A DNA stretch of 62,000 nt from Symbiodinium natans (GCA_905221605.1 CAJNDS010002173.1:1-62000); one strand, 5' to 3'. Positions 1 to 9,879 are shown, numbered from the stretch's first letter. Translations and numbers: made by a program. The notes: generated from the sequence alone by a model not told the origin.

Positions 1-264
1 ATAAAATTCACCAAATCGAAATCAAGAGGTCACCCCGCAAGGTATTGGTATGACTTAGTCTCAAAGGAAGCAGTCAGATACTACCAACACCATTTAGACC
101 ACCACGCCATGCCTGAAAGGCGGCGTGATTTTTTGGGACTCATACAGTATTTAAGACAAGACAGCCAATTCGGCGATACCCTGACTACTGCGCCTACGCG
201 CAAGCCGGAGATTTTCGCTATGTTCTGGAAGCGCCTGGCAAGCCTAAAAAAAAAAACAAGGTAG
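1..264 (+). CDS. 3' end of an unknown gene, cut by the window edge
   Basis: Frame 1 is open from the first base for 87 codons and stops at TAG 262-264. The translation is basic and aromatic-rich (for example RYWYDLVSKEAVRYY near residues 14-28) and ends in a lysine-rich tail encoded by an A-run, so it reads like the C-terminus of a protein or a last exon. No family is recognised. It has no start inside the window. An 87-codon open frame by chance is possible but not common at this base composition. Confidence 0.35.
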   Translation: MKFTKSKSRGHPARYWYDLVSKEAVRYYQHHLDHHAMPERRRDFLGLIQYLRQDSQFGDTLTTAPTRKPEIFAMFWKRLASLKKKTR

Positions 265-1148
265 CACGCGGGCTGGTGTGCCTTGTTTTTTTTGCATGCC
301 TTGGGTTGTTCTCAAGTTCACAAGTGCCGAGAACCTAGGTTTTGGAGCAACTCCGGTTTTAGACCCAGGAAGACACAGCACAGATTATTCGAAGGGCGGT
401 CGTTTTTTGTGTTTCTGAGTGTTTGGCCTAGGGCGGGAGCCTTGTTTTGCAATGTAGGAAGACAGAAATTTGTCAGACGTTTTACGTATTTATTTGTTGG
501 GGCTTGCATGTGTGAACCAAAGCACAGACCCTTAAAAAAAACAAAACAACATCCGAAAGCTTCGTGACTAAGAATGCTGACCCGACACCCTTCGGTTAGC
601 AGTTCGCAACATGCTATCCGACATGGATGCTACCAAGAATGGACATTCCCAATCCCCCCCTACCCCCCCTCCGCCCTCCCGCCCCCTCCCCCACCCCCCA
701 GGGTTTAGGTGGGGTTTTGATTTTGGAGGCTTTGAGTTGAGAGTAAGAGGGTGAATGCTGGGGTTTCAGGCTTGTCTGGACCTAGTAAGCTGACCTACAT
801 ATCCTGTCGGGGAATGAAATAAACGTGGATAATAATAGCTACTGCACTCCCGGACGGACGAGCCAAAACAAAGCTAAAACCCTTTTTTGACCCCACACGT
901 TGTACGTTAGCTGGCACGATGACAAACAAGCTAAAACTAAAACTAAAACCTTTCGACACAAGGCCGAAACGCATGGAGGCCTCGATAACAAAAACAAAGC
1001 ACCTAATCATGTTTTAGGAAATCCCCGTGCGCGGACCCTAAAAAAGCTTGAACGGGCGCTTGAAAAGGCGATTGACGCACAGTGCCTAACAACCTGTTAA
1101 ATTTCACAAGGGATTTTTGGGGTCCTCTGCTTCTGCTGGCATGGCCTG
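265..1148. other. Stretch with no supported gene
   Basis: Only short frames occur on both strands. A C-rich run with CCCCCC and CCCTCC blocks lies at about 654-700. Positions 829-866 resemble 2572-2611 (both contain GATAATA followed by TAGCTACTGC), so a short dispersed repeat is shared with the spacer of the inverted duplication. Confidence 0.5.
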
Positions 1149-2466
1149 CCTTTGCTGCCCAGAGATCTTGGGCAACATTTCAGTTCCGTTCACTCTGGTG
1201 TGATTTTCCAGAAAACCTGCAGATGGGAGCCGTTGTTGGGCAGGACCGCGCAGAAGGCAAGAAACGCAGTTCACCCCGAAGCGCAAGCTTCATGCACTTT
1301 ACCGCCATTATCGTGTGCCCACGGGAATCAAGAGAAGCAAGCAGACGATCAACACCTTCGAGGAGTTGATGGGGCAATATTCCCGTTTTGCCAGGCCTTT
1401 TGTCAATCTGATGCTGGCCTCTTCAGACTGTGCTCCTGAAGTTAAAGCCCGAGCAACTCAGCATTTATCCCAGCACTGGAGCACCAGCTACGGCGGAGGC
1501 CGGGTCATAAACGGCCTTCTCTTCCGCGGAGCGCACGTAGTCCCGGAGTCGATCAATGATTGTTGGAAGAAGCAGTCTTTGAGCTCTTTCTACCGCACCA
1601 CGCGCGCGAACGAGGTTTATGGCTGCATCCTTTGGGGTTCCGACTTCGGCCGGGAGATCCTAGCAACAAGCAGACTCGCCAGGAACCGTGGCATGGCAGA
1701 TGCGGATGCATCATGGTGGCAGCAACACCAGCATCTCTACGACACGCCCGCCGCGCAGCTTCAGCGCTTCCTTTTTAAGCTATGTGAGCTGAGAAAGGTG
1801 AATGTGCAAGGCCGTTCCCTCTGGTATGGGATTTGGTCCGAGGTCGGTGCCAGGCTGCAGTGGAAACAACAATACCCCAATCATGTTGATGCTTTCTGGC
1901 CTGGGCCAAATCGGCGGGGTCAAATGCAGCTTCCTACGTTTGCCACAGTTGCTTGGAATGCTGCGGGGGTTCAAGAGGCGATGGCATGCCGCCGCGAAAT
2001 CCTCGTATCTCTTGGCCTATGCCCTGATGCACCGCTCAAACATGTGCCCTCGGAACTTCAGGATTCTTTTGTTGAGGTTGTTTGCCTTGTGAACCAGGGA
2101 CAGCTAGTTTTTTTGTTTATGAGTCCGCAAGAATGAAATGCAAAGGTGCTTTGTTCAGAGGAGTATGGTCGAGCGGTAAGGTCCTGGAAGGGAAGCAGAA
2201 GCCGCACAGAGTTTCGAACTTATCTCCACCAGCGCATGGGTCATCGCACGATTGGCAGAGCCGTTGTGCAGTTTGGCATCGGGAGCCAGGTGGAATGCCA
2301 ACGGCTCCTCATGCAAGCTGCCAACGTTTTGGGAGATGAGGAAATTCTGAAGGACGGCTCGTTCGAGAACGGCAATGCATTCAGCCGTCTGGAGGCCTTG
2401 CTGCGACGGAACATATGAGATGTCTTGCCTGCAAGACAGAGCTGAGGTGTTCCGGCTTCAGGCGTT
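1149..2466 (+). repeat. Left arm of a 1.3 kb inverted duplication
   Basis: This segment reappears reverse-complemented at 3118-4497 with very high identity; differences are a few substitutions and small indels. Identity starts near CTTTGCTGCC (1150) and is lost after CGGCTTCAGGCG (about 2466). The right arm has about 28 extra bases just after GTCTTGCCTGCAAGAC. The arms are separated by about 650 bp, forming a large imperfect palindrome. Confidence 0.93.
1151..2418 (+). pseudogene. Left copy of an unknown duplicated gene, N-terminal half frameshifted
   Basis: The main frame runs to the stop at 2134-2136 and matches the right-arm protein almost residue for residue from TINTFEELMGQ onward (about 262 residues). 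Against the right copy it has one extra C in the GCTGCCC run near 1158, lacks 8 bases near 1268-1272 and lacks 12 bases near 1322, so the upstream frame no longer joins. A second frame (2146-2418, 90 codons, containing GRAVRSWKG and ending in RRNI) looks like the C-terminal exon and is intact here. A GA-AG intron between them (donor after AACCAGG, acceptor TTGTTCAG) would be phase-compatible but is unproven. Tryptophan- and arginine-rich; no known domain recognised. Confidence 0.6.
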
Positions 2467-3117
2467 GAAGGCCATCTGTCGCTCAATGAGGGTCGGGTGG
2501 GGTGGGGGTGAAATCTGCGCACCGGGCGGCGGGGAAGGGATACTAGAGGTGGGGTACCTGCTTTTACGCAGGATAATACTAGCTACTGCGCTTCCAAACG
2601 AGCCGACAAGGTCCGTGCAGTGGACTTTCCTAATGCTTTAGGGATCATGGGTTTTGGTGGTGTTTAGGGCTCCAGGGTTCTAAGGTTCCTTTTTTTATTA
2701 GTCTTTTTTGGGCTGCAAGGTTGGCATCAGATTGTGTTTTGGCTTCATCCGAGGGCTTAAGGGCCTAAGCTGGCGTTCACGTCTTTTGCGAAGCGGCAAC
2801 CCCCCTCATCTAAGGTACTCGGAACTAAACCCTAAACGGGTTTGGGGTGAAGAGTTTTGGTTTTGTTTCGGCTCGTTCGGAGCAGATAGCGTCATCATCC
2901 ACTGTCATATTTTTCCGAGGCTATGTAGGTTACCCGTTTACTTGCAAAACCCCGAAGAAAAGGCCCCCATGCAAGCTTAGACTGAACATGCCCTAAATAC
3001 TGACCGAAAAAACACTTAGCACACCTAAAACCCTTAAGATGCCAATACCCTTCAAATACGACAAGGGAACTCTGACATGGGGTCCTTCTTGCCACGGTGT
3101 TGGGGAGTTTCCTGAGA
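2467..3117. other. Spacer between the inverted arms, no supported gene
   Basis: The spacer is G/T-rich on the plus strand, with degenerate fragments of telomere-type repeat (CTAAACCCTAAACG near 2825). Only short frames occur. It holds no copy of the arm gene. Confidence 0.5.
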
Positions 3118-4497
3118 TGGCACGCCTGAAGCCGGAACACCTCAGCCTGAAATCAACATGCGAGAAGCATCTTTGTCTTGCAGGCAAGACATCTCATATG
3201 TTCCGTCGCAGCAAGGCCTCCAGACGGCTGAACGCATTGCCGTTCTCGAACGAGCCGTCCTTCAGAATTTCCTCATCTCCCAAAACGTTGGCAGCTTGCA
3301 TGAGGAGCCGTTGGCATTCCACCTGGCTCCCGATGCCAAACTGCACAACGGCTCTGCCAATCGTGCGATGACCCATGCGCTGGTGGAGGGAGATAAGTTC
3401 GAAACTCTGTGCGGCTTCTGCTTCCCTTCCAGGACCTTACCGCTCGACCATACTCCTCTGAACAAAGCACCTTTGCATTTCATTCTTGCGGACTCATAAA
3501 CAAAAAAACTAGCTGTCCCTGGTTCACAAGGCAAACAACCTCAACAAAAGAATCCTGAAGTTCCGAGGGCACATGTTTGAGCGGTGCATCAGGGCATAGG
3601 CCAAGAGATACGAGGATTTCGCGGCGGCATGCCATCGCCTCTTGAACCCCCGCAGCATTCCAAGCAACTGTGGCAAACGTAGGAAGCTGCATTTGACCCC
3701 GCCGATTTGGCCCAGGCCAGAAAGCATCAACATGATTGGGGTATTGTTGTTTCCACTGCAGCCTGGCACCGACCTCGGACCAAATCCCATACCAGAGGGA
3801 ACGGCCTTGCACATTCACCTTTCTCAGCTCACATAGCTTAAAAAGGAAGCGCTGAAGCTGCGCGGCGGGCGTGTCGTAGAGATGCTGGTGTTGCTGCCAC
3901 CATGATGCATCCGCATCTGCCATGCCACGGTTCCTGGCGAGTCTGCTTGTTGCTAGGATCTCCCGGCCGAAGTCGGAACCCCAAAGGATGCAGCCATAAA
4001 CCTCGTTCGCGCGCGTGGTGCGGTAGAAAGAGCTCAAAGACTGCTTCTTCCAACAATCATTGATCGACTCCGGGACTACGTGCGCTCCGCGGAAGAGAAG
4101 GCCGTTTATGACCCGGCCTCCGCCGTAGCTGGTGCTCCAGTGCTGGGATAAATGCTGAGTTGCTCGGGCTTTAACTTCAGGAGCACAGTCTGAAGAGGCC
4201 AGCATCAGATTGACAAAAGGCCTGGCAAAACGGGAATATTGCCCCATCAACTCCTCGAAGGTGTTGATCGTCTGCTTGCTTCTCTTGATTCGTTTTGTCC
4301 TGCCTGTGGGCACATGATAATGGCGGTAAAGTGCATGAAGCTTGCGCTTCGGGGAAGCCCTTCCAACTGCGTTTCTTGCCTTCTGTGCGGTCCTGCCCAA
4401 CAAAGGCTCCCATCTGCAGGTTTTTTGGAAAATCACACCAGAGTGAACGGAACTGAAATGTTGCCCAAGATCTCTGGCAGCAAAGGCCCGTGCACTG
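3118..4497 (-). repeat. Right arm of the 1.3 kb inverted duplication
   Basis: Reverse complement of 1149-2466. It carries bases missing from the left arm (8 near 4360-4370, about 12 near 4290-4303), a 4-bp duplication (CTCC) near 3385-3391 and about 28 extra bases near 3148-3176. Similarity to the left arm stops at about 4497, whereas the coding frame inside continues to 4721. Confidence 0.93.
3194..3470 (-). pseudogene. C-terminal exon of the right copy, frameshifted
   Basis: This is the counterpart of the intact 90-codon frame at 2146-2418. A 4-bp duplication (CTCC, near 3385-3391) shifts the frame after residues SRTEFRTYL; the remaining codons continue in another frame to 3194 with the same ending. 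The lesion is absent from the left arm. Confidence 0.6.
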
Positions 4498-4721
4498 CTA
4501 AGCATGTGTATCGCTATCGGGCGATTGCAGACCTGGACACACGCTTGCAGGGCGCGACGCAGCAATCGCCCGCATACACCACATAAATGAGGCACTGATC
4601 TGTTGCCAAACTTCTGCAGAAGCATTTGCAAGGCATGCTCGCGTATCCCAAAGCTAGTCAGTGCAGTCACGGCTGCAACAGCACACATTCGTTGGCAAAG
4701 GAAGCACCTGCATAAGGCCAT
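3480..4721 (-). CDS. Unknown 413-residue protein, longer copy of the duplicated gene
   Basis: An ATG-initiated frame of 413 codons starts at 4721. The first 85 residues lie outside the inverted repeat and are cysteine-rich (CRCFLCQRMC near residue 4; CGVCGRLLRR near 47), suggesting a possible metal-binding segment. Residues about 110-150 are basic; the remainder contains many tryptophans and ends MSPQE. No transposase, polymerase or other catalytic signature is recognised. A telomere-type repeat starts 29 bp upstream of the ATG. The predicted C-terminal exon beyond the stop is frameshifted in this copy (see 3194-3470), so this copy may also be non-functional or end here. Nearly perfect conservation of the frame in the two arms suggests recent duplication. 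Confidence 0.6.
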   Translation of the reverse strand: MALCRCFLCQRMCAVAAVTALTSFGIREHALQMLLQKFGNRSVPHLCGVCGRLLRRALQACVQVCNRPIAIHMLSSARAFAARDLGQHFSSVHSGVIFQKTCRWEPLLGRTAQKARNAVGRASPKRKLHALYRHYHVPTGRTKRIKRSKQTINTFEELMGQYSRFARPFVNLMLASSDCAPEVKARATQHLSQHWSTSYGGGRVINGLLFRGAHVVPESINDCWKKQSLSSFYRTTRANEVYGCILWGSDFGREILATSRLARNRGMADADASWWQQHQHLYDTPAAQLQRFLFKLCELRKVNVQGRSLWYGIWSEVGARLQWKQQYPNHVDAFWPGPNRRGQMQLPTFATVAWNAAGVQEAMACRREILVSLGLCPDAPLKHVPSELQDSFVEVVCLVNQGQLVFLFMSPQE

Positions 4722-4749
4722 TCCAAGGTCGCTTCCGGAGCGTGATAGT

Positions 4750-4786
4750 GCTGGGTTTAGGGTTTAGGGATTAGGGTTTAGGGTTC
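4750..4786 (+). repeat. Interstitial TTTAGGG telomere-type repeat
   Basis: About five consecutive GGGTTTA/GGGATTA units. It lies directly upstream of the 413-codon frame, which is read away from it. Confidence 0.85.
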
Positions 4787-5600
4787 ATGTAGCGATGCCA
4801 AGGCAATGCTTTTCTTTTGTGCTTCACCAATGTTACGTCTATCTTCTTGCCGTTTAGTATCCATGTCGCTTGTGCAGAACCTGGGCCCCAACAACAACAA
4901 AGCCGGTTGCGGTTGCCAATTCTTGTGAGACTGCTGTGCTGCTTGCTTCAAGATGCAGGGAGTGAGTCTATCACCAATGCTACCAGAAAAGGGTGCACTG
5001 CGCAAAGTTGCCACAGTTGTCACACCGAGCAATAACAAAGAATATCGTCGTAGGATTTTGGGGGCGCAGGCGGCTCGGAGTTTGGAGTTAGGAACTACCC
5101 TAAGCTGCAAACATCGACGCACTTCGTGGCTGTAAGCTTCTGGCGGCATTTGCCTCCGCCTCCACCCGAACTGCCTGCTGCGGGGCTTGTTCGAAACTCT
5201 GTCCCTTTGGGGGGTCTGCAGTAATTAAGGCATGTACTCCCAAAAACTTAGGATACCGACAGCAGGGAGAGCTCATAACGTAGGGCAACACTCGATTGAA
5301 GAGTCTGGATGTCTGTCGAACAGGGCCCCTTCGTGAGAGGGACAGGGTACCCCATCAACAGAATGCAGAAACCTGACAGAGCATTTGTTTGGTACCACTA
5401 GAACGCCAAACAACATGAACAACTGCAGCTAAGCTCCAAACTCTAGACCCTAAAGCCCTGAAACCCTCCCAGAATCAAAGAACGGGCTAGCGATCCTGGA
5501 TGCTAAAATTCCTACCAGGACCCGGATGCAGCTAGCCCGGCAAAAATCGGAAGAAAACGTTCGACGTGGACAATGATACGCAGCATTGGATTCAACAAAT
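4787..5600. other. Stretch with no supported gene
   Basis: The longest frame is a 123-codon minus frame (4778-5149) with no recognisable motif and a composition not distinct from its surroundings. I cannot support it as a gene. Confidence 0.4.
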
Positions 5601-5723
5601 GTTGCATGCTTTGGGATGCTCCCCTTTATACTAACATTCCTTAACAGGGAATTATAGTACACTCTATTATTGTAATCCCTGTTAAGGACTGTTAGTACAA
5701 AGGGGATTATCCCAATGCATACT
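5601..5723. mobile_element. Hairpin (MITE-like) element with about 55-bp inverted arms
   Basis: The left arm (TTTGGGATGCTCCCCTTT, then TACTAACATTCCTTAACAGG) is matched by the reverse complement of the right arm (GGGATAATCCCCTTTGTAC, then TAACAGTCCTTAACAGGG) with few mismatches. The loop is short and AT-rich. No coding capacity. The structure fits a small non-autonomous inverted-repeat element; a transcribed hairpin is an alternative. Confidence 0.7.
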
Positions 5724-6496
5724 CATCAGATCCCTCCGGATGCCGAAAAGGGAAGATCAAGAACGACTTGCTTCGAAGGAAGGTACCATTGTGGAGTCAA
5801 AGCCCTAAAGCCTTGAACCTAACAAACTAAAGCCCTGAATCCCTAAACCCACAAACCCACAAACCCCAAAACTTGTCCTTGTCATCTCGCAGCTCTAGGG
5901 CTGCATGGGCCAAAGCCACTGACAGCCTGATGACGCTTTGCTTGGTTAAGGTTCAGGCTTTGGGGGTGAGGTGTCAAATCGCTTTGGCTCTTCAGGTCTT
6001 CAAGTCCGATGAGGGACGGCATGAGTATGGGAACACGCCCAAAAACAGCTGAGCACCTCCCCTGTCCGCCTTTGTTTGTTGGCTCGGGCTTCACGTTTGA
6101 GTTCTTGGTTGAATCACTTCATCCGAAAATCGAGAAACCGAGTTCAGGGTCTAGGGCAAGCAAGTCCCCCGAAAATGTCAAAGTTGGGCCGAAGAAGGCC
6201 CCTCCGATGACGCATCATCGCCCCAAAGGCGTAACTAACCTGCACCCCTGAGAGTCGCGTCATCCCCAAATCACCATCAGCGTTACCAACCTGTTGAACA
6301 TGGCTACAGCAGCATGTGAAAGTGCATGTTTGAAGACAAGACCGGTGCATCCCGCATTACAGCCCTATGACTCTGACAGTCCAGCATCAATGAAAAAAGC
6401 GTCACGACAGCGTCACATTTGAGCACGCCTCGTTGTACTCATCCCTTGAGGGTCGCAGCCGAACATCATCTAGGCCACAGCAAGGGCATGTGAGAG
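5724..6496. other. Stretch with no supported gene
   Basis: No convincing exon on either strand. Short CTAAACCC-type fragments occur at 5812-5865. An 80-codon plus frame (6009-6251) and its minus shadow show no family signature. Confidence 0.4.
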
Positions 6497-6561
6497 TTTA
6501 GGGTTTACGTTTAGGGTTTAGGGTTTAGGGTTTAGGGTGTAGGGTTTAGGGTTTAGGGTTT
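6497..6561 (+). repeat. Interstitial TTTAGGG telomere-type repeat
   Basis: About nine near-perfect GGGTTTA units, one of the longest such arrays in the window. The direction is G-rich on the plus strand. Confidence 0.9.
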
Positions 6562-6879
6562 GCTGTGATAGGGCGTAGATGCTGTGAAGGTTAGGTTTCG
6601 GAACAAGCTCGAAAGCTTCGTGAGGTGCGAAGAGCAGCTTTGACCCGATTGTGGAGGGCCATCTAACACCTTTTTCCCACCCATACCGTCCAAGGCGGCA
6701 AAGCCACCCAAACCTTTTCCTTTTAGGGTTTAGGCCTAAACTCAGACAACAGTCCACGGGTTCCTATTCCTTAATTTTGGGGTTTATTACAACTTAAGAA
6801 ATAGTCCTTAGTTAAGGGGTTTTGGAGCCTTCTGAGAAACCCTGTCCAGACTACATGGCTTGGTTTGAGAGAGTAGTAT

Positions 6880-7044
6880 ACTTGGAGCTTCATGGTACTT
6901 CGTAACCCAATTCTTACTTCGTAACCCAATTCTACATGTACTTATAACCCAATTAGAACCCTTATTCGGGTACGTAAGGGGGTTATAAGTGGGTTCTAGC
7001 TACACTAAAAATCGGCCTACTAAGTACCCTGAACCTCCAAGTAG
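6880..7044. mobile_element. Small inverted-repeat element, family with 9880-9996
   Basis: Terminal inverted repeats read ACTTGGAGCTTCATGGTACT (left) and, reverse-complemented on the right, ACTTGGAGGTTCAGGGTACT. The interior has tandem CGTAACCCAATTCT words and ATAACCC/GGGTTAT complementarity around 6940-7000. It has no coding capacity. A second copy with the same ends at 9880-9996 supports a MITE family. Confidence 0.65.
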
Positions 7045-7689
7045 CTAGCCTTCAGACTGCTTGCGGGCCTTCTATCTCGCGCACTTTGCTTCGTGTCAGT
7101 CGAAGAAGTTTAGGCTTAGGGATTCGGGACTACTCCGGATAGGTGGAAGGGCTTCAGGGCTTAGAGCCGCCGTACATCCTCGACCCTCAAATGAACCAGA
7201 TTCAGGTCAGATTCAAGTCAGAACGCCCTTCATGCTGGCTCGATTAGACTTGCTAGCCCAGGCCCTTCTTCCTCCTGCTTCGTGCCGCGCCGATTTCGCA
7301 TCCCTGACGACATTCGAGAAGACCGCCCGATTTACCGATCACTTCTAGAAACCCTTGGGACGACAGAGGCCTTTACGGTTTACAGTTGGGGGGGGGGGGG
7401 GGGCGAACTCAAAAAGATGCTGAAAATAGGGTGCCTATAGCCCAAAGTCCCAAACTGACTATCGGGTGGGGCTTGACTGCTTGCTAGGGGGGGGGGCGGG
7501 GTTCTCGGACCTTCGCCGTCTAAGGCCTGTGATCCTTGGTTTTGGTGCTCAAGGCTTTAAGGCTTCCCCACCCCGAACATCCTGTTCTAGGTGATTGCGC
7601 GCCCTTCATGTCATCCGACCGGATCCCAGGGCTTTTTCCCCGTCTGGACCGAGTTCACTGACGCCTTGTCCCGCACCGGCGATCTGTGA
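7045..7689. other. Non-coding stretch with a dispersed repeat and a G-run
   Basis: Positions about 7225-7400 are a diverged copy of 15765-15990 (shared CCTCCTGCTTCG, CATCCCTGACGA/CCTCCCTGACGA, ACCGCCCG.TTTACC). A run of about 18 G lies at 7387-7404 and another G-rich run at 7486-7500. No supported gene. Confidence 0.5.
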
Positions 7690-8586
7690 TCAATCCTCCC
7701 AAAAGGCAGTGCGACAGCCAAGCCTTCGGAAACCATTGTAAATACATGTGGAGACGTCCTTCTGTACAGTTCCCGGCTCCATGCCAAGTGCTCTCAGCTG
7801 GTCCCTTTGGGCTCGGCTGATAGTGAAGTACTGGCGAATTGTCGACATGGTTGGTGGGAGGCGCCGCCTCGCTTCGTTGACCTCCTTGTCTGCTTTAAAG
7901 GCTCGGCAAGCATCATTCTCGGCCTCTCGCTTGCACGTGCCCCCATAACCTGCTGCCCAACCTGTGAAGCTTCGGCCGCGGAATCCTGTTGTCACCAAAG
8001 TGGCAGACCAGCCGCGGCCAGATCGCTCAAGCTCGAAATGGTACAGGCACTCCTTGGAGTCGAAGTTGTACCGAATGAGGAAAACTCTAACAGCTTCCTT
8101 GGGGCCCATATTTGCCCATTCTGCATCTTTGATACCTATCTTGCCATCTAGCCTTTCCGCAAGTCTCTCAAAAACCCCAGTCTTGAGCCACTCAACAATG
8201 TCGGCTCCGTTTGTCTCAATCTTAGTGAGATGCTGCACTTGCCCTTGCACAGCATCCTCGCCATCCCCACCTTGAGCAAACTGAGCATCCTCGCCATCCC
8301 GGCCTTGAGAAAACTGAGCATCCTCGCCATCCCAGCCTTGAGGAAATTGAGCATCCTCGCCATCCCAGCCTTGAGGAAATTGAGCATCCTCGCCATCCCA
8401 GCCTTGAGGAAATTGAGCATCCTCGCCATCCCAGCCTTGAGAAAACTGAGCATCCTCGCCATCCCAGCCTTGAGAAAACTGAGAAAGCGTCCCTTGGGTG
8501 GAGGGCGCGGCTGTACTCTGGGACGATGACGGCTCTTCGACCCTCAGTCGCTTCGCGCCATGGCCTGTAGGCGCCGGGCGCTTCAT
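7690..8586 (-). CDS. dsRNA-binding-like protein with an internal 11-residue repeat
   Basis: The ATG at 8586 (MKRPAPTG) opens 298 codons; upstream in-frame codons lack an ATG. Residues 1-15 carry a bipartite basic cluster (KRP...AKRLR), a likely nuclear signal. Residues about 36-112 are seven copies of QFSQGWDGEDA with S/P/A and W/R/G variants, acidic and disordered. Residues about 145-235 resemble a double-stranded RNA-binding fold: a region with YHFELERSGRGWSATLVTTG, then CKREAENDACRAFKAD, which matches the final K..AE..AC..AF helix of dsRBDs. The C-terminus is not recognised. A role in RNA binding is inferred from this one domain. The frame is intact across the repeat, and the gene appears intronless or to be one long exon. 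A second dsRBD or a catalytic domain is not visible. Confidence 0.65.
   Translation of the reverse strand: MKRPAPTGHGAKRLRVEEPSSSQSTAAPSTQGTLSQFSQGWDGEDAQFSQGWDGEDAQFPQGWDGEDAQFPQGWDGEDAQFPQGWDGEDAQFSQGRDGEDAQFAQGGDGEDAVQGQVQHLTKIETNGADIVEWLKTGVFERLAERLDGKIGIKDAEWANMGPKEAVRVFLIRYNFDSKECLYHFELERSGRGWSATLVTTGFRGRSFTGWAAGYGGTCKREAENDACRAFKADKEVNEARRRLPPTMSTIRQYFTISRAQRDQLRALGMEPGTVQKDVSTCIYNGFRRLGCRTAFWED
8251..8484 (-). repeat. 33-bp coding minisatellite, seven copies
   Basis: The unit on the plus strand reads GCATCCTCGCCATCCCAGCC followed by TTGAGGAAATTGA. As 33 is a multiple of three, copy number can change without breaking the surrounding frame. The units are very similar at the DNA level, so expansion or homogenisation is recent. 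Confidence 0.93.
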
Positions 8587-8860
8587 CTTGAAATGGACCC
8601 TCAAACCCAAGCCCTACAATATGGAACCCAGGTCTTCTCGTGGAGTGTCCGAGAGCATGACTCCAGCCAGCATGTGCTGTATTCTTCTTAGCGCGCAGCT
8701 TCTATGGTGATTGCTATTGTGGCCAACATTGAGCTAGGTCGTGCTGAGATGAGGAGCGCAGCGATTGGGTTCATCATCGAGCTGGAATGTTCACATACTC
8801 GTATGCACCCACTACACATGGTTCATCCGCAATTGGTCTGATGTGAGCTCCGGACATGGA

Positions 8861-9052
8861 TCACGGCCACCAGCGCCACCAAACAGAGGCCTTCAGAGAT
8901 GCGTTTGCCCGGTTCGCTAGTCGGGCTTCAAGTTGCTCAAGCACAAGCCTTTGGACTTGAGATGAGGACCTATGAGGATAGAGCTTCCAGTCAACATTGT
9001 GAACCCATGCTGGGGGGACTGGGAGGGGGTTGGGGCACAGGGAATAGAACAT
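8861..9052 (-). CDS. Possible exon of unknown function
   Basis: A 63-codon minus frame contains a coding-like stretch (VDWKLYPHRSSSQVQRL, then EQLEARLANRANASLKASV, ending WWRWWP). It lies about 270 bp upstream of, and on the same strand as, the dsRBD-like gene, so it might be an upstream exon of it. No family recognised. An opposing short plus frame at 8704-8841 also looks partly coding, which lowers certainty. Confidence 0.3.
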   Translation of the reverse strand: MFYSLCPNPLPVPPAWVHNVDWKLYPHRSSSQVQRLVLEQLEARLANRANASLKASVWWRWWP

Positions 9053-9342
9053 GCGGGAAGAAGTGATGCCATCATTTGCTGCTTCTGTTCCGAATGCCTA
9101 TGTCTACACTCAAAACTCCGAACGCTGAATTGCCAGAGCAAAGCGTAAATACCACGTGCCAGCGAGCGAGCTCACATGTGACAGAGGTGACTGACGCCAC
9201 AGCAGATAGGACCTGCCGCCGCGCTAATTTACCTGCTCTCTGTGTTTTTGCAGCCGCCCACTGCTGTCAGTGCACGCACCTTGCACTGCAGCCTCTTCAA
9301 AAGGGCGCTGCGTCACAGGATCATGGAGCAGGCGAACAACTG

Positions 9343-9872
9343 GTTTAGGGTTTAGGGTTGAGGGTTTAGGGTTTTAAAGTTTTAAGGTAGATGGGCACGA
9401 CCTCTCTCCAGGGTTGGGTGATATGAGGGTGCGTGCATGCTGCTGGGGGGCAAATCGCAAACCTGCTTACCGATGTGTGTATATATTATATATTATATAT
9501 ATACATATGTGTGCACACCATACTTCGGTTTAGGAATGACCAATGGAGCGCCCTAGAATCGCAGCCACCGTACGTCTGAACCAGCAAGCCAGAACACACA
9601 GCACACGCTCTGGACCTTCAAACTCACAGAGACAATAAACCCTAATTTGAATCCCCTAAACCCTAAACCCTAAACCCTAAACCGTAAACCCTAGAGACCC
9701 TGAGCCGCATCAGGTGACAAGGGGCGAGTAGGTCGCCAGCATCGGGGCTTCGTCCGTGTGGGTGTACATGATTTTGACCTCGCTTTCCCCAAGGGTTTAG
9801 GGTTTAAGGTTTAGGGGTTTAGGGTTTAGGGATTTAGGGGTTTAGGGGCTTAGGGGCTAAGGGTTTAGGGCT
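9343..9872. repeat. Clustered telomere-type repeats in both orientations
   Basis: GGGTTTA units on the plus strand at 9343-9374 and 9793-9872, and CCCTAAA units at 9655-9690. Between them lies TA-rich simple sequence (9480-9503). No gene is seen in this stretch. Confidence 0.85.
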
Positions 9873-9879
9873 TTCTTGG

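Noticed and set aside
2161-2235. tRNA-like stretch: GGTCGAGCGGTAAGG resembles an A box, TTTCGAAC a T loop, and CTCCACCA an acceptor end.
   Set aside because: The T stem and most of the acceptor stem do not pair, and the segment lies in a coding frame shared by both arms.
8251-8484. Tandem 33-bp units considered as a CRISPR array.
   Set aside because: The units are contiguous with no spacers, are coding, and the host is eukaryotic.
8692-8841. Plus frame from an AG acceptor (MVIAIVANIELGRAEMRS).
   Set aside because: It is short, its neighbours are on the minus strand, and no partner exon is visible; only noted.
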